Shown here one piece after another: positions 54,536-64,000 of a stretch of 64,000 nucleotides of DNA. Source of the stretch: Lucinisca nassula (taxonomy: Eukaryota; Mollusca; Bivalvia; Lucinida; Lucinidae); the NCBI GenBank assembly GCA_963580285.1, contig OY757010.1:146802675-146866674 (forward strand). The letters are read 5' to 3'. The first letter of the stretch is position 1, and every line of letters begins with the position of its first letter. The notes beneath the pieces are model-generated. The model did not search any database. It was not told the origin of the DNA and worked only from the letters and a program-made list of their open reading frames with translations. The translations under genes and the position numbers were made by a program.

Positions 54536-54858
54536 AAATTATCACGGATTTTCATGAAAAAAGTAGTTATTTTTGAGATGTGAAAAATGCACTTTGTCGA
54601 ACGGGTGTGTTATCGGAATGTTTTGTTTGCACAGCTATAGAAATAAGCATATTCGTGAAATATAACAAATGAAAAGCATTTCATGATGGAACAAGTGTAC
54701 GCTCGTACAGGCATAGATCAGTCTGCGATGAAAAACAGAAGTGAATGCAGTTACCAACCGATACAATTACCTCACATCTCCCACTCAATACACCAAAGGG
54801 AAAGCAAAAACAAGCATAAAACAACTTCAACATGTAATGAAAACGTCAGAAGCGGAAA
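54536..54858. other. Unassigned
   Basis: No feature was recognised between the H2 element and the 3' end of the LINE. Confidence 0.4.
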
Positions 54859-56717
54859 GATGATGGATGGATGGATGTTTTATTTAAAGACGCTCAACCC
54901 TGATAGGGCATATAGCGTCTAAAACTATTATGTATTATGCATAAAATAAAGTAAGGTTAAAAATTAAAATCTTAATAATTACAGTTTGTTAAAAAGTCCG
55001 GTTTCTCAAAGAAAATTGATTATTTGATAAGATTGTATGTCGTTAAAAAGATCTTTCATCGTTGAAACATTAAAATATTTTGTTCGTATATCATGAAATT
55101 CTACACATGAAATGAGAAAGTGTTTCACTGTGAACGGTTCGTTACAAGATATACAGAAAGGTGCTTGTTCGGTTTTTAAAATGTAGGAATGAGTGAGTCT
55201 TGTATGTCCAATACGGCATCTAGTGATCTTTGTCTGATCTTTTCTACTGTAATTTGTGAAAGAGCATTTGCTATAAAAGTTATGTTGTATTTTGTTCAAT
55301 TTATTGTTAGTTTCATTTTCACAGATAGATTGACATTTTTCTTTATATACTTATTTATGTTGGATTTAAAATCTGAGAAAGGGATTTTTAAATTTGTTAT
55401 ATTTAACGATAAAGCAGATTTAGCTTCTAAGTCGGTTAACTCATTCCCACGGATATTAACGTGACTGGGAAGCCAGCAAAAAATGATCTCCTTCGAGATG
55501 GAAAGATAGTGATATTTTCGTAAAATTTGTTGAATCAATGGGTTTCTATGCTGTTGATCTTTGAGAGCTTTCAATACAGAAAGAGAATCTGAATAGATGA
55601 TAAAATGTTTTTCGGATTGGTCTCGAATATAATAGAGTGCAATATCGATTGCTTTTGCTTCAGCGGTAAAAATAGAGCTATTATCGGGTAATCTAATGCC
55701 GTCGGTGAAATTCGGACTAATGACAGTACAAGCAACTTTCTCATCTTGTTTCGAACCGTCAGTGTAAATGGAAATGTGATGTTTAAAATTGGATTTGATT
55801 TCTAAAAATTCGTTTTTAAAAATATGTGAATCAACTTCGGATTTCTTATTTTTATGTAAATTTAATATAATCTTTGGATTATTTAATGTCCACGGTTCTT
55901 TTGATGGAAATGAGAACGATTGGATATTTTGGACATTAATATTGGCCTCTTCAAGTAAAGGTCTTATTCTTAGGCCAAGAGGTTTAATGGCGGATGGTTT
56001 ATTACGGTAAAATCGTTCATATTTAGGGTTAAAAACACATTCATATGCTGAATTGCGTGGATTTGCAGCTAATTTAGTTGCATATTGAAGAGACAATTTC
56101 TCTCTTCTAATATAAAGTGATGGTTCATTAGATTCAGCATAGAGAATATCAACGGGTGAAGTGCGAAAGGCGCCTAGTGCTAAACGTAAACCTTGATGAT
56201 GTATAGTATCCAAAGATTTTAAATAAGATTTCCTAGCAGATCCATTGACTATGGAGCCATAGTCCAATTTGGAACGAATTAAAGATCTATACAGATTTAA
56301 AAGAACAGTGCGATCTCCTCCCCAGTCGGAACTGGACAGGACTTTAAGAATATCAAGAGCTTTTAAACATTTAGCTTTCAAAGCTTTGATATGTGGAATA
56401 AAAGACAATTTGTTATCGAATGAAAGACCCAGAAACTTCGCCTCAGTGACGACTGGAATTGGACTGCCGTATATAGTTAGTACAGGATCTAAAGTAACTT
56501 TCTTATTTGGCAGAAATGAACACACTGAGTTTTTGTTTAGAAAATTTAAAACCATTTTCTGTCGCCCAAGTTTCGATATTATTTAAATACCTTTGCAGTT
56601 TAAATTCAATGGTTTCCATATTTTTGGAACGATAAAAAATACCAAAATCGTCAACAAAAAGCGAACAATCTGGGTCTTTTACACATTTAACTATATTAAT
56701 TGTTATGCTGAACAAGG

Positions 56718-56874
56718 CAGAAGCCTCCGTGGTGCAGTGGTGACGCTACTCGCCTTGTAAACCAGGGATCGCAGGATCGATCCCGGGCTTCTCCAGACTT
56801 TCGGATGGGTCTTTAAATCGAGGTCCCGTCTCCGTATGACCTTAGCTGTTGGTGTAAAACCAAAACTCACTCAC
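56718..56874 (+). mobile_element. SINE1, complete, inserted in LINE ORF2
   Basis: 157 bp. Box A-like GTGGTGCAGTGGTGAC and box B GGATCGATCCC, body GGCTTCTCCAGACTTTCGGA and 3' end TGTAAAACCAAAACTCACTC. Perfect 14-bp target duplication TATGCTGAACAAGG (56704-56717, 56875-56888). It separates RT motif B from the FVDD box. Confidence 0.95.
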
Positions 56875-58410
56875 TATGCTGAACAAGGTTGGTGATAAAA
56901 TACTACCTTGTGGTACACCTTGTTCTTGATCAAATGTGTCCGATAATGTATTTCCTATGCGAACCTTAAATGTTCGATCGGATAAGAAATTTTGAACAAA
57001 AAGTGGTAATCGGCCTTTAAGGCCCAAGGTGTGTAAATCTTTCATGATACCATATTTCCAAGTCGTATCATAGGCCTTTTCGAGGTCAAAGAATACAGCT
57101 ACGACATGTTCTTTTTTTCATAAAGGCATCACGTATAAATGATTCTAAGCAAATCAAATGGTCGTTAGTAGATCTGTTTTTCCTAAAACCAGCTTGAAAT
57201 TTAGTGATAAGCTGGTTTGATTCTAAGAACCAAACCAGCCTATCATTAATCATTCTCTCCATTGTTTTACATTAAGCAACTTGTCAAAGCAATAGGTCTG
57301 TAATTAGTGGCTTCAGTATGATCTTTATTAGGTTTCGGAATAGGAATAACGGTAGCTTTTCTCCAGTTTTCAGGGAATTTTCCAGTGATCCAAATATCAT
57401 TCAAAATATTTAATAATGTTTCCAATGCCTTGTTGTGTAAATGTTTTAAAATTTGATAGTGTATGTCGTCAGGACCAACAGCAGTATCATGGGATTTATG
57501 GAGAGCATTTAATAATTCTTTAGTAGTGAAAGGTAAATTATATTTTTCGTGATTTAATGAAGAAAAATTTAAATTCTTTTTCTCTTGTTCTTGTTTAATA
57601 TTTTGGAAACTTTCTGAATAATTTGAGCTAGAGGAGATTTTCTGAAAATTTCCCCCCAAGGCATTGGAAATGTCTTTAGCCGTTGAACATATATTTCCGT
57701 TCGATTTGATATGGACATGCTTATTCGATTTGTTTTTGCCACTAATTTTTCTAATCATGTCCCATATTTTCTTCGTAGGTGTTCTGGTATTCAGTTTGGA
57801 GACGTATTGCTGCCAAGATGCTTTTTTGGCCGATTTTATTGTTTTGCGAGCTCGCATATGTTTGGCATGGATAAGATTTTCTTTTGTTGGTTGTTTATTA
57901 AATTTTCGTAATGCAGATTTTCTTTTATTGATTGAATTTTTAACTTCGTCATTAAACCAAGGTTTGTTTCTTTTTGAAAATGTCCAGAATTTAGGAATGC
58001 ATTTTTCAGCAATATCAATCAATTGTTCAGTAAAATCTTGTATATCATTTGCAGTTTTAAAAATTTCAGGTTCGAGTTTTTCATTACATAATTGGTTAAA
58101 ATTTTCCCAATTTGCTTTACTCACATTCCATCTGGGGTGACGATCCTCATGGGTCGATTCAATTTCTTCAATTACTATCGGAAAATGATCGCTCCCATGG
58201 AGATCGTCCACAACAGACCAATCAAAATCAAGATAAATATTTGGAGAGCAAATTGAAAGATCTAAAGCAAAATAATTTCTTGTGGGAGAATGAAGGTATG
58301 TTGGTTGTTTATCATTAAATAAACATAAACCATTTTCAGCAATAAAGTTTTCTACGATTTCTCCTTTGTCATTTGAATCCGAGCAACCCCATAATTTACT
58401 GTGACTATTA

Positions 58411-58535
58411 AATATGTTCTATAAAAGGGTTATCCTTTGGAAGCAAGGAATACACCACAGAAGTGAAAAATATGGAGTGTTCATGTTTTCTGGGCCAGAC
58501 TAGCTAGTTTCGGCCAATTAGGCCTCATCAGTGAC
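58411..58535 (-). mobile_element. Hammerhead-containing repeat inserted in LINE ORF2
   Basis: A ~125-bp repeat shared with 1650-1777, absent from the normal ORF2 reading, which resumes on both sides (LLGDFI before, SHSKLWGCSDSND after). Flanks GTGACTATTAA (58401-58411) and GTGACTAATAA (58531-58541) differ at one base and look like a target duplication. It lies in the same orientation as the LINE. Confidence 0.85.
58492..58535 (-). ncRNA. Type I hammerhead ribozyme, intact core
   Basis: Minus strand: helix I GTCA/TGGC; CTGATGA (58531-58525); helix II GGCC-TAATT-GGCC; GAAA (58511-58508); helix III CTA-GC-TAG; cleavage triplet GTC with the scissile bond between 58498 and 58497. All invariant core bases are present. 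Helix III is minimal, as in Penelope-like and metazoan small hammerheads, which usually work as dimers. Helix I is short because the repeat's end lies within it. Confidence 0.82.
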
Positions 58536-58986
58536 TAATAATAAAGTCTCCTAATAATATATATGGACTAGGTAATTGATTAGTTAGATTTTCTAATTCT
58601 TGTTTAGAAAAATTATAGTGTGGTGGAAGGTAGACAGAACAAATCGTTATGGATTTGGATAAAGTGATGTTTACAGCAACAGCTTGTAAGTTAGTGTTTA
58701 CATCTATTTTCCTATGAGGAACATCAGATTTTATCAGGATTGATGTTCCTCCTGATGCCTTCTGATTATCCGTTGTGATATGATTGTACATACTGTAACC
58801 TTTGAAATTAATATTATCTGTAGTTTTCAAAAAAGTTTCTTGGAGACAAATGACAGTAGGAGAAAAAAGTGTAGATAAAATTAAAAGTTCGTTAAAATTG
58901 GCTTTCAGTCCTCGACAATTCCATTGAATAATTGACATCTTATCCATGGTTGAATGGAGAGAAGATTTAAACAAGGATTTAATCCT

Positions 58987-60252
58987 TTATCTTTTATTAT
59001 TCTTTGAGAACGTGGAGGGATCAACATCCAACTCCATGTCCTCAAGGGCGCCGTACTGATTAGCCAGTTTTACGTGATCAGTCGACGCCCCTTTACTGTT
59101 TGGGTTTGATCCTTTATGCTTTTCTTTGTCTTTTTTGTCTTTTCGATCCGCTGTCCCTGACGTGGACCGAGAGTGAGATCTGCTAGAATGGGTGTTCGGT
59201 TGTGAACTGGTCTGTGAAATTGGTCTTGATTGATGAGTAGATGTAAGTTGTGACGATGAAGTAGGTTGTGACGATGTAGTAGGTTGTGATGTGTTTTTTG
59301 GTTTAACAGCAGTGGTAATTACTTTAGAATGTGGTTTAATTTCAAAATCTTTTTCGTTAAATTGTGTTGATGTTTCTTTCGTTTCAGGTTTGCTGGCAAG
59401 GGATTCAACAACTTTGGCGAATGTGTTTTCTGGTTTGTTTTGTTGAATTTTCTTTGCTTCCAAATAGGTAACATTTTGTGTAACTTTGATTTTCATGATT
59501 TCTTTTTCTGTTTTCCAAACCTCACAGACATTGGATTTAGACAAATGATCTTTTCCGCAGTTCACACATTTTTGAGAGTTCTTGCAGTTGATAGTGTGAT
59601 GATCGGTACCACCACACTTCTCACAAACAGATCCGTCAGGGACAGTACAGTCGTTTTCGTGGTGTCCAAACCTCTGACAATTGAAACATCGCAGAGGATT
59701 GGGCACGTAGATGTCAACCGGTATTATTCTGTAAAATATTTCCAGTGACTTCGGCAAGGAAGTAGACAGTGTTGAATGTCAGAAGTAACGTATTTGTATC
59801 AATGAGTTTTCCATCTTTTTTAATTTAAATCGTTTACAGGCCATTAATCCTTGTTCTTTGAGATATTCCACAATGTTGGCTTCCGATTCTTGTTTTAACA
59901 TTCTGTCACGGATAATACCTTTGCATGAATTTAGTGTTTTGTGCTCCGTGACAGAGACATTCAAGTTGAAAAATTTATTGATTTTTAAAAGATTTTCCGT
60001 TTGTGTTTTTCTGTTTGTTTCGACCAAAAGAGTTCCATTTTTTAATTTTTTGACGTTTTTAGGTGTTCCGATAATTGATTCAATTTGTTTTTTGATAATA
60101 AATGGTGACAGAGTGGTAATGGCCTTTCCTTCCTTGCTCGAAATCACTAAAAATCGAGCGAAATTTTCATTGGCTTTAAAATTGAAAGTTGCCGGTTCCG
60201 GGTCGTCATCTGATAGATCTAAAAATGCTCTTTTCCTAGTGTTGGATCCCAT
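58987..60252 (-). pseudogene. LINE ORF1 (CCHC zinc-knuckle RNA-binding protein)
   Basis: The frame starts at ATG 60252 (MGSNTRKRAFLDLSDDD) and is open except for one TGA at 59779-59781. Around it two compensating indels are visible. A one-base loss in an A-run near 59815 shifts the frame for about 15 codons, and the alternative frame there reads TNTLLLTFNT, the expected sequence. Knuckles follow: CFNCQRFGHHENDC, CEKCGGTDHHTINC (CX2CX4HX4C) and CVNCGKDHLSKSNVC (CX2CX3HX6C). The C-terminal half is rich in S, T, Q and K. The protein would bind LINE RNA. About 422 codons in all. Confidence 0.85.
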
Positions 60253-60422
60253 CGTTAAAATTTATGTTTCGATAGCTATGCGCCCACCCTCCTTGGAGCC
60301 CTACAAGGGGACGTTTAATGGAAATGGATCTCCTATTTCCAACGCCAAGGCTACATTGCTATTATAATCGATGACAGGACCAGAGTCCTTCCGCTCCACT
60401 TCTGTTTTATGACTCCCACCTA

Positions 60423-60906
60423 TGCACCCAGATTTTAATGAAAAAATGAGGAACAGTTGGGACCCATCCCTACCCATATTCTCTCCCTCACAGAAGTTTC
60501 TGCTGAATTTCCCCAGTACAAGCCCACCGATTAATCCATCAGCCGCCGCCCATCAAATAACACTCAAAGATAGAGGAATAAGAACAAATTACACCCGGTT
60601 TGTACCATAAAGATACGTAAGAAAGATAGAAGGAAGTACAGAACAAGCTGTGCGATTCTAGAGCTTGACACGACTGAGCCGATTGATTCAGGCCGGATCT
60701 AGCCCAAACCCCTCGTCTATCTGAAATATGGGCCAAAATGATGTGTTGAAAAGCTGGAGATCCCTGGGCTTTTCTCAATCATCAGGATCCCTTCTTCCAG
60801 CATACGAGACGCCACTCACGGCAAACAAGTGGCTCCTGTTTCAACAAGGAATTTCATCCCCATTCACTACAGAAGGAAAGTGACCTGTATATTTTATTCC
60901 CTACAG
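60423..60906. other. Unassigned
   Basis: No feature was recognised. Small open frames show no family signature. Confidence 0.4.
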
Positions 60907-60993
60907 ACAAGGGAGGCCGAAAACGTTTGCTTAAATAAAAGCTTGGCTCTGAAAACAGGAGATCCTTTGCTGAATATGAGATCCACGATTATG
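60907..60993 (+). other. Exon-like segment of unknown gene (87 nt)
   Basis: The acceptor TATTTTATTCCCTACAG and donor GTAAGA bound 87 nt open in only one frame (29 codons, phase 0; starts TREAENVCLNKSLALKTGD). The peptide was not recognised and no partner exon was found. Confidence 0.2.
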
Positions 60994-61614
60994 GTAAGAA
61001 ATTATTAAGGTGATAAGTTTCCGAAAGAACAAAGGATTTTATAAACTGATAAAGAAATAAACTGTGTTAGATGATGACGTACACTTCAGAACTTAGTGAT
61101 AAGTATCCGATTCTGTTAACTTTGGTGTAACATAAAATAACTTAGGGGTAACATGAAATGACAAGTTACTGATCTAATAACTTATACAAAATGCATCTTT
61201 CACTGTTTGATGTGCAGAGTGATGGAGCATGAAAAAGTGACACATACACAGTACAAACACATATGTTAAACACAGATGAGGTTTTCTTCTTTGCAGTGCG
61301 CGGCCCACCAGCAATGATGATACACGTACAAATGCAGCGAGGTAGTAACATGAGATAGGAAGGTTTAAAAGGATAGATCTCGCGTAATGATTTAAAAAAA
61401 AAAAAAATTGTAAGATGCATTTGAACAATTCTATTCACAAGATAATACCGGTTTAACGGACGATTGTTCTGTATGTTGGAGGCTTTTACCCAACTGCCAC
61501 AGAAGCTGAAGGCAGCCACCTATTTCGAGGCACCGGGTGGTCTCGGCAATGGGACTGTTTTCAGTGGGGTCTTACCACTCTGGCACACTCCCGAAGGCAG
61601 CCGCCATATTTCTA
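60994..61614. other. Unassigned
   Basis: No gene was recognised. A 14-bp A-run lies at 61394-61407. Confidence 0.4.
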
Positions 61615-61800
61615 CCCCCCCCCCCCCCCACGGGCTGGCGCGGGGCCTCGGAAAGATGAAAGGACAGCTACCTTCCCACAAAATGGCGAATTGGCTATCC
61701 AAAATGAAATGATGTTAGCTGTGGACGGACAAACGAACGACGGACGGCAAGCGGTCACAATAGCTCACCCTGAGCACTTTGTGCTCGGGCGAGCTGAAGT
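61615..61800. repeat. R6 fragment joined to a tandem-core element terminus
   Basis: A C-run (about 61615-61629), then R6-like CTTCCCACAAAATGGCGAAT, a GGACGGACAAACGAACGACG tract and a terminal hairpin at 61762-61795 (AGCTCACCC / GGGCGAGCT with inner GAGCAC/GTGCTC). Confidence 0.7.
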
Positions 61801-62042
61801 AGAAAAAAGAGTGTCTTAGACTTTGGTAGCTTTATTAAGATACATTGCTAGAATATAACATGATTTGGCTCTTAAATGCTACAGTACTGCTCAACAAAAC
61901 TGAGTATCTTATTCCTGTATGCAACGTGAGTTTATGTTTCTACTGGCAACCTTTGTAGGTTTACTTCAAATTACTTCAGCTGATATTAAGTGCTAAGTGA
62001 ATGCGTCAAGATGTTGCCCTGCACTTCATCATAGCGCAGTCT
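61801..62042. other. Unassigned
   Basis: No feature was recognised. Confidence 0.4.
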
Positions 62043-62180
62043 CAGCAGGCACACGTCGTAAAGGTAACGTCAGATCGACGTCGGCGCAACGTCACGACCG
62101 ACGTAGATGTGGTGTTGCATAAAAGTCATAACGTTGCACCGACGTTGATACGACGTCCTAATTACGGCATATGCCTGCTG
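62043..62180. mobile_element. Short MITE (138 bp)
   Basis: TIRs CAGCAGGCACA and TATGCCTGCTG. The interior is rich in ACGTCG/GACGTT steps and related to 51856-51934. Confidence 0.75.
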
Positions 62181-62655
62181 GCGTTTATCTGAACCTGCAA
62201 ATGACAAAGCCTACAATGGGACCGTTACGATCAGCAAAATCTGAGATCAGCCTGTCCTGACCAGAGTTTTGGCCGATCGCATGAGCCTTCTAAACCTCTA
62301 TGAGATGCAAAGAGAGATATGCGAAACTTGTCATACTCTCAGGATGTGTAGGCTGCTCTGAGCCTTTCTGGTCACACAAGTATTATACTCGTTGTAGGTA
62401 AGACTGCAACGATTAATCGTATAATCGATTAATCGATCGAGGTGTGTCCTTGGGCAAGACACGTAATGACACTGCCCCACTCCACCCAGGTGTAAATGGG
62501 TAGCAGGCTTTCATCGCAATCGAACTAAAATAAATTAGTATAAACTAATCGATCGATGAATTCCACAACAATGATTATCATTTCTGATTTGCTTTTAATC
62601 GATTACTTGATAGGTACAATTTACTACCCAAAGTTATGCCTAAAATAGCTGGATG
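62181..62655. repeat. Dispersed-type repeat with ATCGATTAATCGAT arms
   Basis: CGATTAATCGATCGAGG (62440-62456) and ACTAATCGATCGATGAATT (62546-62564) flank TGTCCTTGGGCAAGACAC, a block of the type seen in many invertebrate SINE-like repeats. The family is not identified. Confidence 0.4.
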
Positions 62656-62704
62656 CGTGGCAAACAGTGCATTCTGCGGCGTCTCATCTGGGTCTACACT
62701 ATTT
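62656..62704. repeat. H1 hairpin, left arm deleted
   Basis: GGCAAACAGTGCATTCTGCG then GCGTCTCATCTGGGTCTACA and CTATTTGC. Confidence 0.7.
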
Positions 62705-63180
62705 GCTCAGGCCTGTCTGTTCAAATATACATATGGTAAAGTGCAATATAGGGTAAGAGTCATGCTTAGACATAAAGCCAGACAGGTAAAATAATGACAA
62801 AAATCTTAGCGATTACTAATCCATTATCCAATACCTTTACATAATTTCTTCACATCAATGCATCTGACTTTAAGTATCGTGTGCTGGTGGTAAAATGACT
62901 CCCATAGTATTTGTTCAAAGGCTATATAGTTTATACATTATTTCGTTTGATAACATTGAACCCATCCAGTATTTTGAGCATTACATTGCACACAAAGGAG
63001 CGCAAGCAATAGTGAAAACTATAGTACTAATAAGGAAGTGGCTCATTAAAATTGAGCCACATACTTATTTCTCTAATGGGTTCGCAGTTCCAAGCTTCAT
63101 GTCCTTCAATATAACATTAGTCGTTGGCATTTGTGCATATTATCAAACCCCATTAATTATGCCCCAGCCTATTCGGAGAA
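62705..63180. other. Unassigned; 100-codon open frame without signature
   Basis: An open frame at 62895-63197 runs into the repeat end GGGCATTAAG and resembles no known family. It is not called as a gene. Confidence 0.4.
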
Positions 63181-64000
63181 TAGCGGAAGGGCATTAAGTT
63201 TTACCCCTGTCCGTCCGTTCGTTCGTCCGTCCGTCCCGACATCGTGTCCGGGCCATAACTCCTAAACCATATGGAATAAATTCATGAAACTGCACAGGTG
63301 CATTCATTACACTGAGACGATGTGTCATGAACAAGGAAGACAACTTGCTTTTTTTTTTGGTTTTTGGATTATCTGCCCTTGACTTAGTACCATATAGTAA
63401 ACCGTGTCCGGGCCATAACTCCTAAACCGTATGGAATATATTCATAAAACTTCACAGGTGCATTCATCACACAGAGACGATGTGTCATGAACAAGGAAGA
63501 CAACTCTTGCATTTTTGGATTTGGGATTATCTGCCCTTGACTTAGTACCATATAGTAAACCGTGTCCGGGCCATAACTCCTAAACCGTATGAAATATATT
63601 CATGAAACTTCACAGGTGCATTCATCATACTGAGACGATGTGTCATGAACAAGGAAGACAACTTTTGCATTTTTGTTTTTTGGATTATCTGCCCTTGACT
63701 TAGTACCATATAGTAAACCGTGTCCGGGCCATAACTCCTAAACCGAATGAAATATATTCATGAAACTTCACAGGTGCATTCATCATATTGAGACGATGTG
63801 TCATGAACAAGGAAGACAACTCTTTCATTTTTTTGGTTTTTGGATTATCTGCCCTTGACTTAGTACCGTATAGTAAACCGTGTCCGGGCCATAACTCCTA
63901 AACCGCATGGAATATATCATTCATCACACTGAGACGATGTGTCATGAACAAGGAAGACAACTCTTGCATTTTTGGTTTTTTGATTATCTGCCCTTGACTT
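63181..64000. mobile_element. Tandem-core element, about 158-bp units, continues past window
   Basis: A GTCCGTCC tract (63209-63236), then units starting CGTGTCCGGGCCATAACTCC at 63243, 63402, 63562, 63719 and 63879. Each has GACGATGTGTCATGAACAAG. The units are similar to one another, more so than in the other arrays here. It is oriented opposite to the elements ending in ACGG and a hairpin. Confidence 0.85.

Larger units (their letters stand above)
55006..58974 (-). pseudogene. LINE ORF2 (endonuclease, reverse transcriptase, RNase H), broken
   Basis: It begins at 58974 with an APE-type endonuclease (IIQWNCRGLKANFNEL, CLQETFL, LLGDF; SDHFPI downstream). The RT follows: palm motif FFDLEKAYDTTW, then GVPQGSILSPTLFSI and SLFVDDFGIFY (FVDD). 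RNase H residues are D in YTDGS, E in FTAEAKAI, D in IYSDSLS and the final D in GNELTDLEAK. The end is a CX2CX7HX4C finger. Lesions: the hammerhead insertion at 58411-58530, a one-base gain near 57272, a one-base gain in an A-run near 57115, SINE1 at 56718-56874, frameshift(s) near 56520-56550 and one near 55300-55340. Confidence 0.88.
54859..60422 (-). mobile_element. Nimb/I-like LINE retrotransposon, nearly full length
   Basis: In order on the minus strand: a 5' region (left boundary near 60422 uncertain), ORF1 with three CCHC knuckles, a 12-nt gap, ORF2 with endonuclease, RT, RNase H and a C-terminal CCHC, a 3' UTR and a terminal (CATC)n tail at 54859-54877. RNase H plus knuckle-type ORF1 places it in the I superclade; Nimb is the likeliest clade for a mollusc. 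It is interrupted by SINE1 (56718-56874) and the hammerhead repeat (58411-58530) and has about six small indels, so it is inactive. No target duplication of the LINE itself was found. Confidence 0.88.

Noticed and set aside
57664..58140. 158-codon plus-strand open frame
   Set aside because: Antisense shadow of LINE ORF2.
62895..63197. 100-codon plus-strand gene
   Set aside because: It ends inside a repeat terminus and shows no conserved motif.

Overview
The window is animal nuclear DNA, most likely from a bivalve mollusc. The organism is inferred from the repeat content: several tRNA-derived SINE families, tandem-core elements ending in (ACGG)n plus a hairpin (the architecture of bivalve 'pearl'/Helentron-like elements), a type I hammerhead ribozyme repeat, a Nimb/I-like LINE and many short foldback elements. 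The species cannot be named. There are no bacterial-style genes. Almost every long open frame is a shadow of a repeat.

One complete host gene is present, split into four short exons. It is LSM1 on the minus strand (start codon at 40331, stop at 25406). Its four coding exons (40286-40331, 32786-32854, 30309-30424, 25406-25576) have canonical splice sites, consistent phases and join to 133 codons, the same length as human LSM1. LSM1 is a subunit of the cytoplasmic Lsm1-7/Pat1 ring that promotes mRNA decapping. Its introns (about 7.4, 2.4 and 4.7 kb) are filled with SINEs, MITEs and tandem repeats.

Layout. 0-6 kb: a SINE4 fragment, a 58-unit (AC)n tract, a hammerhead repeat, an 0.8-kb MITE, a palindromic CGAAATTTCG minisatellite, a (GTCC)n element and a foldback. 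6-13.6 kb: two short tandem arrays leading into a 5.5-kb satellite of about 162-bp monomers with higher-order organisation. 13.7-17.6 kb: two head-to-tail copies of a tandem-core element (about 166-bp unit), each ending in ACGG-type repeats and a hairpin. 17.6-25 kb: diverged arrays, a locally duplicated block carrying three tRNA-derived SINE2 copies, a tandem-core element inserted in a foldback, and MITEs. 25.4-40.3 kb: LSM1. 41-43 kb: a perfect 62-bp inverted repeat and another tandem-core element. 43.1-45.5 kb: a truncated L1/Tx1-like LINE abutting a Tc1 pseudogene. 46.7-47.5 kb: a decayed reverse transcriptase. 48-50.8 kb: a roughly 580-590-bp tandem repeat, two copies of which share 618 identical bases. 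50.9-54.5 kb: SINE3 copies and MITEs. 54.9-60.4 kb: a nearly full-length Nimb/I-like LINE on the minus strand, interrupted by a SINE with a perfect 14-bp target duplication and by the hammerhead repeat in sense orientation. 60.4-64 kb: mostly unassigned, then a tandem array running off the window end.

Most notable for follow-up: the hammerhead ribozyme inside the LINE; the higher-order satellite; two families of short hairpins (more than 20 and about 11 copies) whose arms stay complementary although their sequences differ; four SINE families sharing one 3' tail; and two MITE copies that act as reciprocal empty sites for two different SINE insertions.
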